From assembly GCF_003762905.1 (NCBI RefSeq), contig NZ_RJKS01000005.1:1-64000 (forward strand): 64,000 bases of DNA, given 5' to 3'. Shown piece by piece: positions 20,090-30,633 of this stretch (positions are counted from its first letter, which is position 1; the number at the start of each line of letters is the position of its first letter). This DNA is from Curtobacterium sp. ZW137. GTDB lineage: Bacteria; Actinomycetota; Actinomycetes; Actinomycetales; Microbacteriaceae. A model generated the notes under the pieces. The model made no database searches. It was not told the origin of the DNA and saw only the letters and a program-made list of their open reading frames with translations. Both the position numbers and the translations under genes were made by a program.

Positions 20090-21111
20090 AGCGTGCTCCG
20101 CGGGACGACGAGCGTCACCGTGGTGCCGGCGCCGGGCGCGCTCGCCACGTCGAGGCCGGCGCCGATGAGGGCCGCCCGCTCCCGCATCGTGGACTGACCG
20201 AGGCGGCCCTCCGCGTGCGTGGTGCCGTCGAAGCCCGGGCCGTCGTCGTGCACGGTGACCGTGAGCCTGTCCGGCTGCCAGTCGAACCGGACGTGCGCCG
20301 CGGCGTCACGTGCGTGCTTCCACCAGTTCGTGAGCGCCTCGAGGAGGATCGTCAGCGACTCCTCGGCCCGCCAGTTCACGAGGACCCCCGGCGTGCCGTG
20401 CGATGCGATCGTGACGCGCTCGGTGTCCGGGAACAGGTCCGCGACGTGCCGTGCCAGCGCGGCGTCGAGCAGGTCGTCGCCGACGCGGGCGTGCAGCGCG
20501 ACGGCGAGGTTCTGCACGTCCCCGAGCGCCCTCCGGAGCTGCGCGGCCGCCCCCTCGAGCTGCGCCGTGCGCTGCGGCGCCGGGGGATCGGTGAGGAGCG
20601 CGAGGTCGATGCGCTGCAGGCCGGCGAGGATGCCGTGCGCGACCCGGTCGTGCAGGTCGCGGGCGATGTGCGCCCGGGAGTCCAGGTTCGCCGTCGTGAC
20701 GCGTTGGCGGAGGGCCTCCGTGTACGCGACCGCTCCGGCCGGGAAACGGCTCCAGATGCCCGCGTGCAGCGCCCTGGAGGCACGGAGCAGCTCGGCGGGG
20801 GTCGTCGCGCCGACCTCGTCGACGAAGACGGGCAGGTACTCGTCGAAGAGCACCTCGGCCGCGAGCATCGCGCCGGCGGGGTGCTGCATGTGCTCGGCGT
20901 GCAGGGCGCCGGTTGCCAGGTGTTCGTCGGCGAGGAGCTGGTCGCTCGTGATGGACGACTCCTGCCCGGCGGCGTAGCGGCGGTGGGCGTCGGTGAGCAT
21001 CGACGTGACGTTCTCGAACAGGCTCGCGGCCATCACGGGGTCGTCCCGGAGCTCGGGGAACATCGCACCGATCCGGACGAGGACGGGCGTGAGCTGGTCG
21101 GGGATCTGCAT
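20086..21111 (-). CDS. Cytoplasmic sensor histidine kinase (HisKA_3)
   Basis: 341 residues. No clear membrane span is seen; the first ~140 residues are helical and soluble. The dimerisation/phosphorylation motif is AHIARDLHDRVAHGILAGLQ with His 154. The ATPase domain has LLEALTNWWKHARDAAA (N box), VHDDGPGFDG (G1) and GRLGQSTMRERAALIGAGL (G2). Without membrane segments it may sense an intracellular signal. Partner is the regulator that follows with a 4-base overlap. A TAGCCT box lies 9 bases before the ATG on the minus strand. Confidence 0.92.
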   Translation of the reverse strand: MQIPDQLTPVLVRIGAMFPELRDDPVMAASLFENVTSMLTDAHRRYAAGQESSITSDQLLADEHLATGALHAEHMQHPAGAMLAAEVLFDEYLPVFVDEVGATTPAELLRASRALHAGIWSRFPAGAVAYTEALRQRVTTANLDSRAHIARDLHDRVAHGILAGLQRIDLALLTDPPAPQRTAQLEGAAAQLRRALGDVQNLAVALHARVGDDLLDAALARHVADLFPDTERVTIASHGTPGVLVNWRAEESLTILLEALTNWWKHARDAAAHVRFDWQPDRLTVTVHDDGPGFDGTTHAEGRLGQSTMRERAALIGAGLDVASAPGAGTTVTLVVPRSTL

Positions 21112-21206
21112 GGCGCTGCCAGGCTAGCGGGGGAGCCGTCCCGGCAGGTCCGGGCGCCGTGCCGTGTGTCCTCGGACGTACGTCACACCCGCACCCCAGC
21201 AACGGC

Positions 21207-21238
21207 GAAGGCCCGGATCCGTGTGGATCCGGGCCTTC
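21207..21238 (-). terminator. Terminator of tRNA-Pro
   Basis: GAAGGCCCGGATCC / GGATCCGGGCCTTC, a perfect 14-bp stem with loop GTGT, lying six bases beyond the 3' end of tRNA-Pro. Confidence 0.75.
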
Positions 21239-21242
21239 ATCT

Positions 21243-21317
<75 letters not shown>

Positions 21318-21364
21318 AGGTGTGTTGGCCACTCCGTGAAGCGACCTGCAGAAGTCTAGCGGAT

Positions 21365-21417
21365 GTTCGGGGGTGCTCACGCCACTTCGTCGTCAGCCGG
21401 GCGAGTCGCCCCCGAAC
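21365..21417 (-). terminator. Hairpin after the metallophosphoesterase
   Basis: GTTCGGGGG (21365-21373) pairs with CCCCCGAAC (21409-21417). It lies 24 bases beyond the stop of the leftward phosphoesterase and before the tRNA-Pro promoter. Confidence 0.5.
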
Positions 21418-21440
21418 CCCGCGCCCGAGCGCCCGATGGC

Positions 21441-22400
21441 TCAGGCGGTCCGGGCGGTCAGCGTGACGACGACGGCCTCGGGACGGACGGCGAACCGCAC
21501 CGGCGCGTAGATCGACGTACCGAGGCCCGCGGAGACCTCGAGCCAGGACCAGTGCGTCCGGTTCTGCCAGCGGTGCAGTCCGCTGGCGTACTCGCGGGGG
21601 AGGTCGCAGTTCGTGACGAGCGCGCCGAAGCCCGGGACGGCGACCTGGCCGCCGTGCGTGTGGCCGGCGAAGACCACGTCGGCGCCCTGGCGCACGAAGG
21701 CGTCGAGCACCCGGCGGTACGGGGCGTGCGTGACGCCGATCGACACCGGTGCGGGGCCGTCCTCGTCCTCGGACCAGGGGACCTCGCCGCGCATCTCGTC
21801 GACGTTCGTCGGGAGCAGGTCGAGGCGGTCCCAGTCGCGGTGCGCGTCGGACGTGCCGAAGAGCTCGAAGCGGGACCCGCGGACCTCGATCGCGTGCGCC
21901 TTGTCGTTGAGGTCGAGCCAGCCGAGCGACTCGAAGTACGCCGTCTGCCGCTCGACGTCGAGGTCGACCGGCTTCGCCTTCGCGTGCATGCTGCTCGGGC
22001 CGCCGAAGTACTTCAGCGGGTTCCGGGGGGAGGGGCCGTAGAAGTCGTTCGAGCCGTACACGAACGCACCGGGGACGCCGCGGAACGGCTCGAGCGCGTA
22101 CTCGACCGCGGCGTTCGCCGTCGGGTGCCCGAGGTTGTCCCCGGTGTTCACCACGAAGTCCGGCTCGACCAGGCTGAGGTCCCGCAGCCACTGCTGCTTG
22201 TCCGCCTGCCACGGGGCCATGTGGATGTCCGAGAGGTGCAGGACCACGATGTCGCGGGAACCCGGCGGCAGGACCGGAACGGTCTCCCAGCGGATCCCGA
22301 AACGCCGGCGTTCGACGAGCGACCCCCATGCGGCCGCGGCCGCACCGGTGACCGCGCCTGCAGCGAGGACCCCCGCTGCAGCGCGACCGCCTCGGGTCAC
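21441..22400 (-). CDS. Metallophosphoesterase, membrane-anchored
   Basis: 319 residues from the GTG at 22400, which overlaps the stop of the PBP gene (GTGA). An N-terminal hydrophobic segment (AAAGVLAAGAVTGAAAAAWG) is a likely anchor or signal. The calcineurin-like motifs are in order: LHLSDIHMAP (metal site), VNTGDNLG (GD), YGSNDFYG (GND/E), GVTHAP and FAGHTHGGQV (GHxH). Family members hydrolyse phosphodiesters outside the cell; the substrate is not known. The upstream start reading through PBP coding sequence was rejected. Probably co-transcribed with the PBP. Confidence 0.9.
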   Translation of the reverse strand: MTRGGRAAAGVLAAGAVTGAAAAAWGSLVERRRFGIRWETVPVLPPGSRDIVVLHLSDIHMAPWQADKQQWLRDLSLVEPDFVVNTGDNLGHPTANAAVEYALEPFRGVPGAFVYGSNDFYGPSPRNPLKYFGGPSSMHAKAKPVDLDVERQTAYFESLGWLDLNDKAHAIEVRGSRFELFGTSDAHRDWDRLDLLPTNVDEMRGEVPWSEDEDGPAPVSIGVTHAPYRRVLDAFVRQGADVVFAGHTHGGQVAVPGFGALVTNCDLPREYASGLHRWQNRTHWSWLEVSAGLGTSIYAPVRFAVRPEAVVVTLTARTA

Positions 22401-24961
22401 TGGCACTTCTCCGGTGCCTTGCCGTCCTTGTCGCCGAAGAGCGTGACGGTGACCTCGGCGGACTTGGCGGCGTTCGAGCCGACACCAGGGTCGACCGAGG
22501 CGACGCGGCACTCCTGCTTGCCGTTGCCCTTCTGGTACGAGTCGGACACCGCGACGTTCGTGAAGCCAGCGTCACCGAGCTGCGACCGGGCGTCCTCGAC
22601 GGACTTCCCGGCGACGTTCGGCACCGCGGCCTGCGAGCCGTCGGTCGTGTAGACCGTCACGCTCGATCCCTTGGACAGGAGCGAGCCCGACGCCGGGGAG
22701 GTCGAGGAGACGGTCCCTGCCGTTCCGGCACCGGCCTGCGTGCCGCCGTCGACGTAGGTGAAGCCGGCGGACGCGACGAGCGAGCGTGCTTCGTCCGTGG
22801 TCTTCCCCGCGAGGTTCGGCACCGCGACGCTGTTGCCGCGGATCGCGCTGGCCGTCGGGGCCGGGAAGGCCTCGCCCGGGTACTGCGCGTTGATCGGGGT
22901 CATCGCCTGTCGCCAGACATCGGCACGCGCGCTGGCGTAGGAGCCGCCGGCGCCGCTGTAGTAGTGGCGGAGGTTGGTCTTCCCACCGTCGGTGTTGCCC
23001 TGCCAGTACGCGGTCGCGACCTTGGTGCTGCCGCCGACGAGCCAGATCTGGTCCGCTTCGTCGGTGGTGCCCGTCTTCGCGAACATCTGCGTGCCGTCGG
23101 CCGTCTGCGCACCGACCGCGGTGCCGTACTGGATCGTGCCGCGCATGGCGTAGGCAGCGGTCGCGGCGACGGTCGGGTCGAGGACCTGCGAGCACTCCTT
23201 CGGCTGGCCGCCGAGGCTCTTGCCGTTCGCGTCGGTGATGTTGTCGATCGCGATCGGCTTGCAGTAGGTGCCGCCGTTGGAGATCGTCGCGTAGGCGGAC
23301 GCCATGGTCAGCGGCGCGATCTCGTTGATGCCGAGGACCGAGGTCGGGTTCGACTTCAGCTCGCCGCCGTCGGCGCGGTGCACGCCGAGGTCTTCGGCGG
23401 TCTTCTTGATGTCACAGAGGTCGAGCTTCTGCGCCATGTTGAGGAACGCGACGTTCACGGAGAGCGCGGTGGCGCGGGCGACGGTGTAGTTGCCGTTCTC
23501 ACCCGGGCTGTCGTTCTTCGGCGTGTACCCGCCGGCGTAGTACGGCTGGCCGCACTCCGTCCACCCGGAGGACATCAGGCGCGGTGCGCCGCTCACGCTC
23601 TCGTTGAGGCCGTGGCCTTCCTTGAGCCAGTCGAGCAGCGTGAAGACCTTGTACGTCGAGCCGGTCTGGAAGCCGCCGGAGCCGCCGTACTTGTAGTCCG
23701 TCGCGTAGTTGATCGAGGTCGACGTCGATGCGGACTTCAGCGCCTGGTCGTAGTCCTTGTTCTGCGCCATCGTGAGGATGCGCCCGGTGGACGCCTCGAC
23801 CGAGTTCATCGTCGAGCCGAGCGCGAAGGCCGTCTCGGTCTTCGGGTCGTGGACGTTGAGCAGCTGCTTCTGCTGCGCGTTCAGTCCGACGTCGAGCGTG
23901 GTCTGGATCTTGTAGCCGCCGTTGCGCCACGCGGTGGCGCGTTCCTTCGCGGAACCGCCGAGCTGGGACATCTCCTTGACGACCTTGACCGCGTAGTCGC
24001 AGAAGAAGCCGGCACCGTCACCGACGGCGGCCTTGCAGCCCTGCGTCGGCTCGGTGAGGTGCACGTAGTCCGCCGGCTTCGAGGCGATGGCCGCGTCGTA
24101 CTCCGCCTTCGTCAGGTGCTTCTGCGCGTACATCGACTTGAGGATGACGTTGCGGCGCGCGACGTTGGCGTCGTAGTACTTCGGGTCCGACAGGTTGCGG
24201 GTGTTCGGCGACTGCACGATCGCGAGGATCGACGCGGCTTCCTGCGGGGAGAGGTTCGTGGCGTCCTTGTTGAAGTAGTGCTGCGCCGCGGCCTGCACGC
24301 CGTAGGTCCCGTCACCGAAGAACGCGATGTTCAGGTACCCGGTGAGGATCTCCTTGTGCGTGTACTTCTTCGCGAGGCCGATCGCGAGCTTCATCTCCTC
24401 GAGCTTGCGGGGGATGGTCTGCTCAACGGCGTCGTTGTAGGCCTTCTCGCGCTCTTCCTGCGTGGGGAGCTCGAGGGCCTGCTGCATCTTGATGTTGCGG
24501 ACGAGCTGCATCGTCAGGGTGGAGCCACCACCCGACTCGCCGAGCCCGCCGGCCAGGCTGCCCACACCGGCACGGACGAGCGAGGTCATGTCGACCCCGC
24601 CGTGGTCGTAGAAGCGCTTGTCCTCGCCGTCGATGGCGGCGTTCTTCAGCTGGTCGCTGATCTGGTCGAACTTGAGTTCCTGGCGGTTCTGGTCGTAGAC
24701 CGTCGCCAGGCGCACCGACTTGCCGTTCTGGTACGCGTACAGCTCGTTGCGCTGCGGGAGGTCACCGATCTCGATGTACTCCGGCAGGGACTCGAACACG
24801 CCGATGGTCGACGTCGTCGTGACACCGGCGACCGCGATCGCGGGGGTGACACCGATCGTGACCAGCAGGCCGGCGAGCACGCTGAAGCCGACGAATCCGA
24901 TGAAGGCGCCGACTGCAGAGACGGGCTTGGTCCGCGAGGCAGACGTCTTCTGGGCAGACAT
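22397..24961 (-). CDS. Bifunctional penicillin-binding protein (class A) with PASTA domains
   Basis: 854 residues from the ATG at 24961. It polymerises and cross-links peptidoglycan outside the membrane. One membrane span lies near residues 18-45 (GFSVLAGLLVTIGVTPAIAVAG). The glycosyltransferase domain has EDKRFYDHGGVD, GGSTLTMQLVRN and KLEEMKLAIGLAKKYTHKEI. The transpeptidase has the active serine in GSTYK, then SVN and KTGTTDEADQ. Two C-terminal PASTA repeats begin VPNLAGKTTDEAR and VPNVAGKSVEDAR. The architecture is that of actinobacterial PonA-type proteins. A TAGGCT box ends seven bases before the ATG, suggesting a leaderless mRNA. Confidence 0.95.
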   Translation of the reverse strand: MSAQKTSASRTKPVSAVGAFIGFVGFSVLAGLLVTIGVTPAIAVAGVTTTSTIGVFESLPEYIEIGDLPQRNELYAYQNGKSVRLATVYDQNRQELKFDQISDQLKNAAIDGEDKRFYDHGGVDMTSLVRAGVGSLAGGLGESGGGSTLTMQLVRNIKMQQALELPTQEEREKAYNDAVEQTIPRKLEEMKLAIGLAKKYTHKEILTGYLNIAFFGDGTYGVQAAAQHYFNKDATNLSPQEAASILAIVQSPNTRNLSDPKYYDANVARRNVILKSMYAQKHLTKAEYDAAIASKPADYVHLTEPTQGCKAAVGDGAGFFCDYAVKVVKEMSQLGGSAKERATAWRNGGYKIQTTLDVGLNAQQKQLLNVHDPKTETAFALGSTMNSVEASTGRILTMAQNKDYDQALKSASTSTSINYATDYKYGGSGGFQTGSTYKVFTLLDWLKEGHGLNESVSGAPRLMSSGWTECGQPYYAGGYTPKNDSPGENGNYTVARATALSVNVAFLNMAQKLDLCDIKKTAEDLGVHRADGGELKSNPTSVLGINEIAPLTMASAYATISNGGTYCKPIAIDNITDANGKSLGGQPKECSQVLDPTVAATAAYAMRGTIQYGTAVGAQTADGTQMFAKTGTTDEADQIWLVGGSTKVATAYWQGNTDGGKTNLRHYYSGAGGSYASARADVWRQAMTPINAQYPGEAFPAPTASAIRGNSVAVPNLAGKTTDEARSLVASAGFTYVDGGTQAGAGTAGTVSSTSPASGSLLSKGSSVTVYTTDGSQAAVPNVAGKSVEDARSQLGDAGFTNVAVSDSYQKGNGKQECRVASVDPGVGSNAAKSAEVTVTLFGDKDGKAPEKCQ

Positions 24962-25011
24962 AGGATGCAGCCTAAACGACACCCCTGACTCGAAGGCTGG
25001 CAAGGAACCGC

Positions 25012-25170
25012 ATGACGCGCTGGGAATACCTCACGACCCCGTTGATCATCCACAACACCACCGCCATCCTCAACAACTTCGGGGAACAGGGGTGGGAGCT
25101 CGTCCAGGTCGTCACCGGCCCCGAAGGCGGGCTCGTCGCCTACCTGAAGCGCCCGGCGGCAGACGCGTGA
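25012..25170 (+). CDS. Small conserved protein, 52 aa (DUF4177-like)
   Basis: 52 residues, start ATG 25012 with AAGGAA a few bases upstream. The sequence begins MTRWEYLTTPLI and contains FGEQGWELVQVV, the WEY ... GWELV pattern of small DUF4177-like actinobacterial proteins. Function unknown. It overlaps the GTG of the RidA gene by four bases (GTGA), so the two are almost certainly co-translated. Divergent from the PBP gene. Confidence 0.8.
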   Translation: MTRWEYLTTPLIIHNTTAILNNFGEQGWELVQVVTGPEGGLVAYLKRPAADA

Positions 25171-25628
25171 GCATCGCGGACCGGCTGACCGAACTGGGCC
25201 TGACGATCCCGGCCGTCGCCGCCCCGGTGGCCGCGTACGTCCCCGCGGTCGTCACCGGCTCGTACGTCTACACGGCCGGCCAGCTGCCGTTCGTCGACGG
25301 CGCGCTGCCCGTCACCGGCAAGGTCGGTGCGACCGTGGACGCCGAGACCGCCACGGCACAGGCCCGACAGGCGGCGCTCAACGGGCTCGCCGCCGTGCAG
25401 TCCGTCGCGGGCTCGCTCGACCTGGTCGCCCGCGTGGTCAAGGTGACGGTGTTCGTCGCGTCCGACCCGTCCTTCACCGGCCAGCCCGGCGTCGCGAACG
25501 GCGCCTCGACCCTGGTCGGCGACGTGTTCGGCGACGCCGGCATCCACGCGCGGAGCGCGGTGGGCGTCGCGGTGCTCCCGCTGGACGCGCCCGTGGAGGT
25601 CGAGCTGGTGGTGGAGCTCACCGCCTGA
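25167..25628 (+). CDS. RidA/YjgF family protein
   Basis: 153 residues from the GTG at 25167. VVTGSYVYTAGQLPFVDGALPVTGKVG is followed by VDAETATAQARQAALNGLAAV and a C-terminal RSAVGVAVLPLDAPVEVELV. This is the longer, actinobacterial RidA-like subgroup. True RidA deaminates reactive enamine/imine intermediates. The usual catalytic Arg region is represented by HARSAVGVA, but the activity of this subgroup is not established. Coupled to the 52-aa gene upstream; ended by the double hairpin at 25651. Confidence 0.88.
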   Translation: MSIADRLTELGLTIPAVAAPVAAYVPAVVTGSYVYTAGQLPFVDGALPVTGKVGATVDAETATAQARQAALNGLAAVQSVAGSLDLVARVVKVTVFVASDPSFTGQPGVANGASTLVGDVFGDAGIHARSAVGVAVLPLDAPVEVELVVELTA

Positions 25629-25650
25629 CGGACCGTCAGCAACGCGTGTG

Positions 25651-25743
25651 ACGTGAGTGGGGCCTCCCTCCGGATCGGACGGGAGGCCCCACTCACGTGA
25701 GTGGGGCCTCCAGTCCGGATCGGACGGGAGGCCCCACTCGCGT
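25651..25743. terminator. Tandem pair of palindromic terminators
   Basis: Two successive hairpins of about 48 bp (25651-25698 and 25696-25743) share arms of the type GTGAGTGGGGCCTCC / GGAGGCCCCACTCAC and the loop TCCGGATCGGAC. They lie between the convergent ridA-like and acsA genes, a duplicated bidirectional terminator. Confidence 0.75.
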
Positions 25744-25751
25744 TCCGCGGT

Positions 25752-27719
<1,968 letters not shown>

Positions 27720-27822
27720 CGATGTCCTTTCGCGTCGTTGCGTCCTTCGTTGCAGTCGGAGACTACCCCTCCGGGTCCGCCGGGATTCGCTCTGGGCGGA
27801 CGGCGGATCCGGCGCGCCGGGG

Positions 27823-27853
27823 TTGCCCTGGTGGTCGTGTTGTGGGGTACAGT
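27823..27853 (+). promoter_or_regulatory. Promoter of 6C RNA
   Basis: TTGCCC (27823-27828) and TACAGT (27848-27853) with 19-bp spacing. The start would be near 27860, just before the first hairpin. Confidence 0.5.
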
Positions 27854-27859
27854 GGTTCC

Positions 27860-27958
27860 CGCCGGACTCGTTTCCGGTGGCATCGGATCGGATTCCCCCC
27901 AATCCTCCGTTGTCTTGGCGGCACCTGTTCCCCCCAACCGGTGCCGCCTCTTCGTTTT
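27860..27958 (+). ncRNA. 6C small RNA
   Basis: Two hairpins, each with exactly six C in the loop, define the actinobacterial 6C RNA. Hairpin 1: CGGA and GGATT (27884-27894), loop CCCCCC at 27895-27900, then AATCC and TCCG. Hairpin 2: GGCGGCACC (27917-27925), loop with CCCCCC at 27930-27935, then GGTGCCGCC (27940-27948), and TCTTCGTTTT as terminator. The C-rich loops of the mycobacterial homologue (B11) act by pairing with G-rich ribosome binding sites. Its place beside the tad cluster resembles, from memory, the mycobacterial arrangement. Confidence 0.9.
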
Positions 27959-27961
27959 CCC

Positions 27962-28001
27962 GGGCCGGTCGCGCCGACGTCATGACGTCGGCGGCCGGCC
28001 C
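27962..28001. terminator. Palindrome after 6C RNA
   Basis: A perfect inner palindrome GCCGACGTCATGACGTCGGC, flanked by GGGCCGG and CCGGCCC. Follows the 6C RNA terminator by a few bases and may be a back-up terminator. Confidence 0.55.
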
Positions 28002-28227
28002 GTTGTGCGTCCGATCCGCGTGTCCGTGCGGCAGCGCGGCCCCGTGTCCGCCCTGTGGTGGACAGACCGGTCCATGCTTTCGTATGGGGATCGCGCACGC
28101 TCGGAGTCGGCATCGGCCGGCGGTACGGCTGCCGTCCGGGCCGTTCCACACCGCAGGCGGGACGTTGCCCCGGTCTGGCGGAGCGGGGTACGTCGGCTCC
28201 GATCGGGGGACAAAAGTGCGCACTGCT

Positions 28228-28250
28228 GGGGACGGGAGGTCCTCGTCCCC
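28228..28250. other. GC hairpin upstream of tadA
   Basis: GGGGACG and CGTCCCC form a 7-bp stem around a 9-base loop, 53 bases before the ATPase start. Role uncertain; it could be a leader structure. Confidence 0.35.
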
Positions 28251-28302
28251 AAGAGACGGCGTCCCGGTCGATCGGCTCGCGCTGCGCCCTAGCGTGCTCC
28301 GG

Positions 28303-29421
28303 ATGCACCGTCACCGCGCGTCGTCGTCGCCGTTCCTCCCTGTTCCGGCTGTTCCCGGCATCCCGCACGGGGTGCGCAGCGCACGCGGGGAGCGCGGCGC
28401 GCGGGGTGTCCGTGCCGCCGTCCGGATCCGGCCGGGCGTCGACCTCGTCGAGTTCGAGGAACTCGCGCACCTCGTCGCCGACGACACGGTGACGGATGTC
28501 CTGGTGCAGGGTGGCGCCGGCGTCTGGGCGGACCGCGGCGACGGGCTCGTCGACGGCGGGATCGTCCTCGGCGAAGCACGCACGCGGGAGCTGGCCGGCC
28601 GGCTCGTCGCATCCGGGGGCCGACACGTCGACGAGACGACACCGATCGCGGACGTCCGGCACGGCGACGGCATCCGGGTCCACGTCGTCCTCGCGCCGAT
28701 CGCCGTCCGTGGCACCGCGATCTCGATCCGGCTCCCACGCGCGGAGCGGCCGACCATCGCCGACCTCGAGCGCTCCGGGACCTTCGACCGGGTCGGACCG
28801 GGCATAGTGGCGGACGCCGTGCGTGAGCGCCACAACGTGCTCGTGTCCGGTGCGACGGGCAGCGGGAAGACGACGCTGCTCGCGGCGATGCTCGCGCTCG
28901 TGCCGCACGACGAGCGCATCGTCACCGTGGAAGACGTCGCCGAGCTCCGGATCGACCACCCGCACGTCGTCGCGCTCGAGTCCCGGCAGGCCAACACCGA
29001 GGGGGCGGGCGCGCTCGGGCTCGACCGGCTCGTCCGGGAGTCCCTGCGGATGCGGCCGGACCGGGTCGTCGTGGGGGAGTGCCGCGGCGCCGAGGTCCGC
29101 GAGCTCATGTCCGCGCTGAACACCGGGCACGACGGGGGAGCCGGCACGCTGCACGCCAACGGGATCGAGGACGTGCCAGCGCGGCTCGAGGCGCTCGGCG
29201 CGCTGGCCGGCCTCGAGCCGTCCGCCCTCGCCCGGCAGGCGGTGAGCGCGTTCGACCTCGTGCTGCATGTCGAGCGGCGGCGCGGGGTGCGGCAGCTGGT
29301 GGCGGCCGGGAGGCTCGTGGTCGACCCGGCCGGGCAGCTGGCGGTCGAGCGGGTGGCGGGGTCCGCGGGCGGTGGCCGGGTCGCGGGCGGTGGCGGGGGC
29401 GCGGCGGCGCGGCACGGGTGA
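28303..29421 (+). CDS. TadA/CpaF-type secretion ATPase
   Basis: 372 residues from ATG 28303. The motor of a Flp/Tad-type pilus or secretion system at the inner face of the membrane. Motifs: VSGATGSGKTTLLAAML (Walker A, about residue 183), EDVAELRI (Asp box), LRMRPDRVVVGECRGAE (Walker B region) and TGHDGGAGTLHAN (His box). The end of the protein is a Gly/Ala-rich low-complexity tail. It overlaps the next gene by four bases (GTGA). In this compact cluster the pilins and membrane protein follow directly. Confidence 0.92.
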   Translation: MHRHRASSSPFLPVPAVPGIPHGVRSARGERGARGVRAAVRIRPGVDLVEFEELAHLVADDTVTDVLVQGGAGVWADRGDGLVDGGIVLGEARTRELAGRLVASGGRHVDETTPIADVRHGDGIRVHVVLAPIAVRGTAISIRLPRAERPTIADLERSGTFDRVGPGIVADAVRERHNVLVSGATGSGKTTLLAAMLALVPHDERIVTVEDVAELRIDHPHVVALESRQANTEGAGALGLDRLVRESLRMRPDRVVVGECRGAEVRELMSALNTGHDGGAGTLHANGIEDVPARLEALGALAGLEPSALARQAVSAFDLVLHVERRRGVRQLVAAGRLVVDPAGQLAVERVAGSAGGGRVAGGGGGAAARHG

Positions 29422-30341
29422 GGGGCACGGGCGCGGGGTCCGCTCGGTCTCCGGTGTTCGACGCGGTCGGTGCGGCGCGGGTCCTCGACCGCGTGGCCAC
29501 GCTGGTCGCGGCGGGGGTGCCGCCGCCGCGGGCGTGGGTGCTGGTCGGTGCTGGTGCTGGTGCTGGTGCTGGTGCCGCTGCTGTTGTTGGTGTTGGTGTT
29601 GGTGCTGCTGCTGCCGGTCCGGGGGCGGGTGCCGGGGATCCTGCTCGGGCGGACGTCCGTGCGGTGTTGGTGGTCGCCGCGCGGACCGGTGCGCCGATCG
29701 CGCCGACACTCCGTGCGCTCGCCGCGGCGCTCCGACGCGCGGCCGCCGGGGAACGCGCCGTCCGGGTGGCGCTCGCCGGCCCGCGCACCAGCGCGAACGT
29801 CGTCCTCGCGCTGCCCCTGCTGGGGCTCGTGCTCGGCGCGCTGTGGGGGATCGACACCGCCTCCGTGCTCCTCGGGTCCCCGGTCGGGTGGGCCTGCCTC
29901 CTCACCGGCGCGGCACTCGTCGCCGTCGGCCGTGTCTGGTCCGCTCGCCTGGTCCGCGCCGCCGAGCCCGACGGTCGCATCCCCGGTGTCGTCCTCGACG
30001 CGTGGGCGGTGGCGCTGTCCGGCGGGGGCGCGTGGTCCGGGGCGCGCTCGGCCGTCGAGGACGCGTTCGGTGACCGCCCGCTCGGTGCCGCCGAACGACA
30101 GCGGCTCGCGGAGACGCTCGGCCTGGCGCGACGGGCCGGTGTCCCCGCGGCCGCCCTGCTCCGTGCCGCGGCGGAGGACCTGCGGGACGACGACGCGGCG
30201 GACGCGCTCGCCGCGGCGGAACGGCTCGGCGTGCGGCTCGTCGTTCCCCTCGGGGTGTGCGTCCTGCCCGCGTTCGTCCTGGTCGGGGTGGTGCCGGTCG
30301 TGATCGGCATCCTCTCCTCCACCGTCGTGGGGTTCGGCTGA
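29418..30341 (+). CDS. TadB-like type II secretion membrane protein
   Basis: 307 residues from GTG 29418. The first 35 residues are charged; then comes a Gly/Ala/Val low-complexity run encoded by a hexanucleotide-like repeat. Hydrophobic segments are NVVLALPLLGLVLGALWG, WACLLTGAALVAVG and the C-terminal VPLGVCVLPAFVLVGVVPVVIGIL, the type II secretion F-domain pattern. Only one such gene is present, whereas full tad loci have both tadB and tadC. It probably forms the platform on which the ATPase acts. Confidence 0.82.
   Translation: MRGTGAGSARSPVFDAVGAARVLDRVATLVAAGVPPPRAWVLVGAGAGAGAGAAAVVGVGVGAAAAGPGAGAGDPARADVRAVLVVAARTGAPIAPTLRALAAALRRAAAGERAVRVALAGPRTSANVVLALPLLGLVLGALWGIDTASVLLGSPVGWACLLTGAALVAVGRVWSARLVRAAEPDGRIPGVVLDAWAVALSGGGAWSGARSAVEDAFGDRPLGAAERQRLAETLGLARRAGVPAAALLRAAAEDLRDDDAADALAAAERLGVRLVVPLGVCVLPAFVLVGVVPVVIGILSSTVVGFG
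29536..29617 (+). repeat. Low-complexity GGTGCT/GGTGTT repeat inside the tadB-like gene
   Basis: A T/G-rich stretch of repeated GGTGCT and GTTGGT units encodes alternating Gly-Ala and Gly-Val. The six-base period keeps the reading frame when copy number changes. Confidence 0.8.
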
Positions 30342-30432
30342 CCTCTCCACTGGTCTCGTTCCCGCCCGGTCCGGCGGCGCGCCGACCGCGAGGCTCGTGT
30401 GCACCGACAAGAACGAGAAAGGGACACCACCC

Positions 30433-30633
30433 ATGGCACTGCAACCACGTCCTCCGCTCCTCCTGCACCGGCTGCGCACGCGGCTCTCGGACGACCGCGG
30501 GTCCGCCACCGCCGAGTACGCCGTCGTGATCCTGGCCGCCGTCGCGTTCGCCGGCGTGCTCGTCGCGGTGATGCGCTCGGGAGAGGTCCAGTCGATCCTC
30601 ACCGAACTCGTCCGCGGTGCGCTCACCTCGTGA
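30433..30633 (+). CDS. DUF4244 / Flp-pilin-like protein, 66 aa
   Basis: 66 residues from ATG 30433. After a short basic N-terminus comes DDRGSATAEYAVVILAAVAFAGVLVAVMRSG, a type IV pilin-like segment with the conserved Glu of E-Y before the hydrophobic helix. This is the actinobacterial DUF4244 group found in reduced tad loci. It is probably the structural subunit, anchored by its helix and processed before the hydrophobic stretch. It overlaps the next gene by 17 bases. Confidence 0.85.
   Translation: MALQPRPPLLLHRLRTRLSDDRGSATAEYAVVILAAVAFAGVLVAVMRSGEVQSILTELVRGALTS

Noticed and set aside
27720..28302. A protein gene between acsA and the TadA gene.
   Set aside because: Open frames here start far upstream or lack initiation signals; the structure of the 6C RNA and a terminator explains the stretch.
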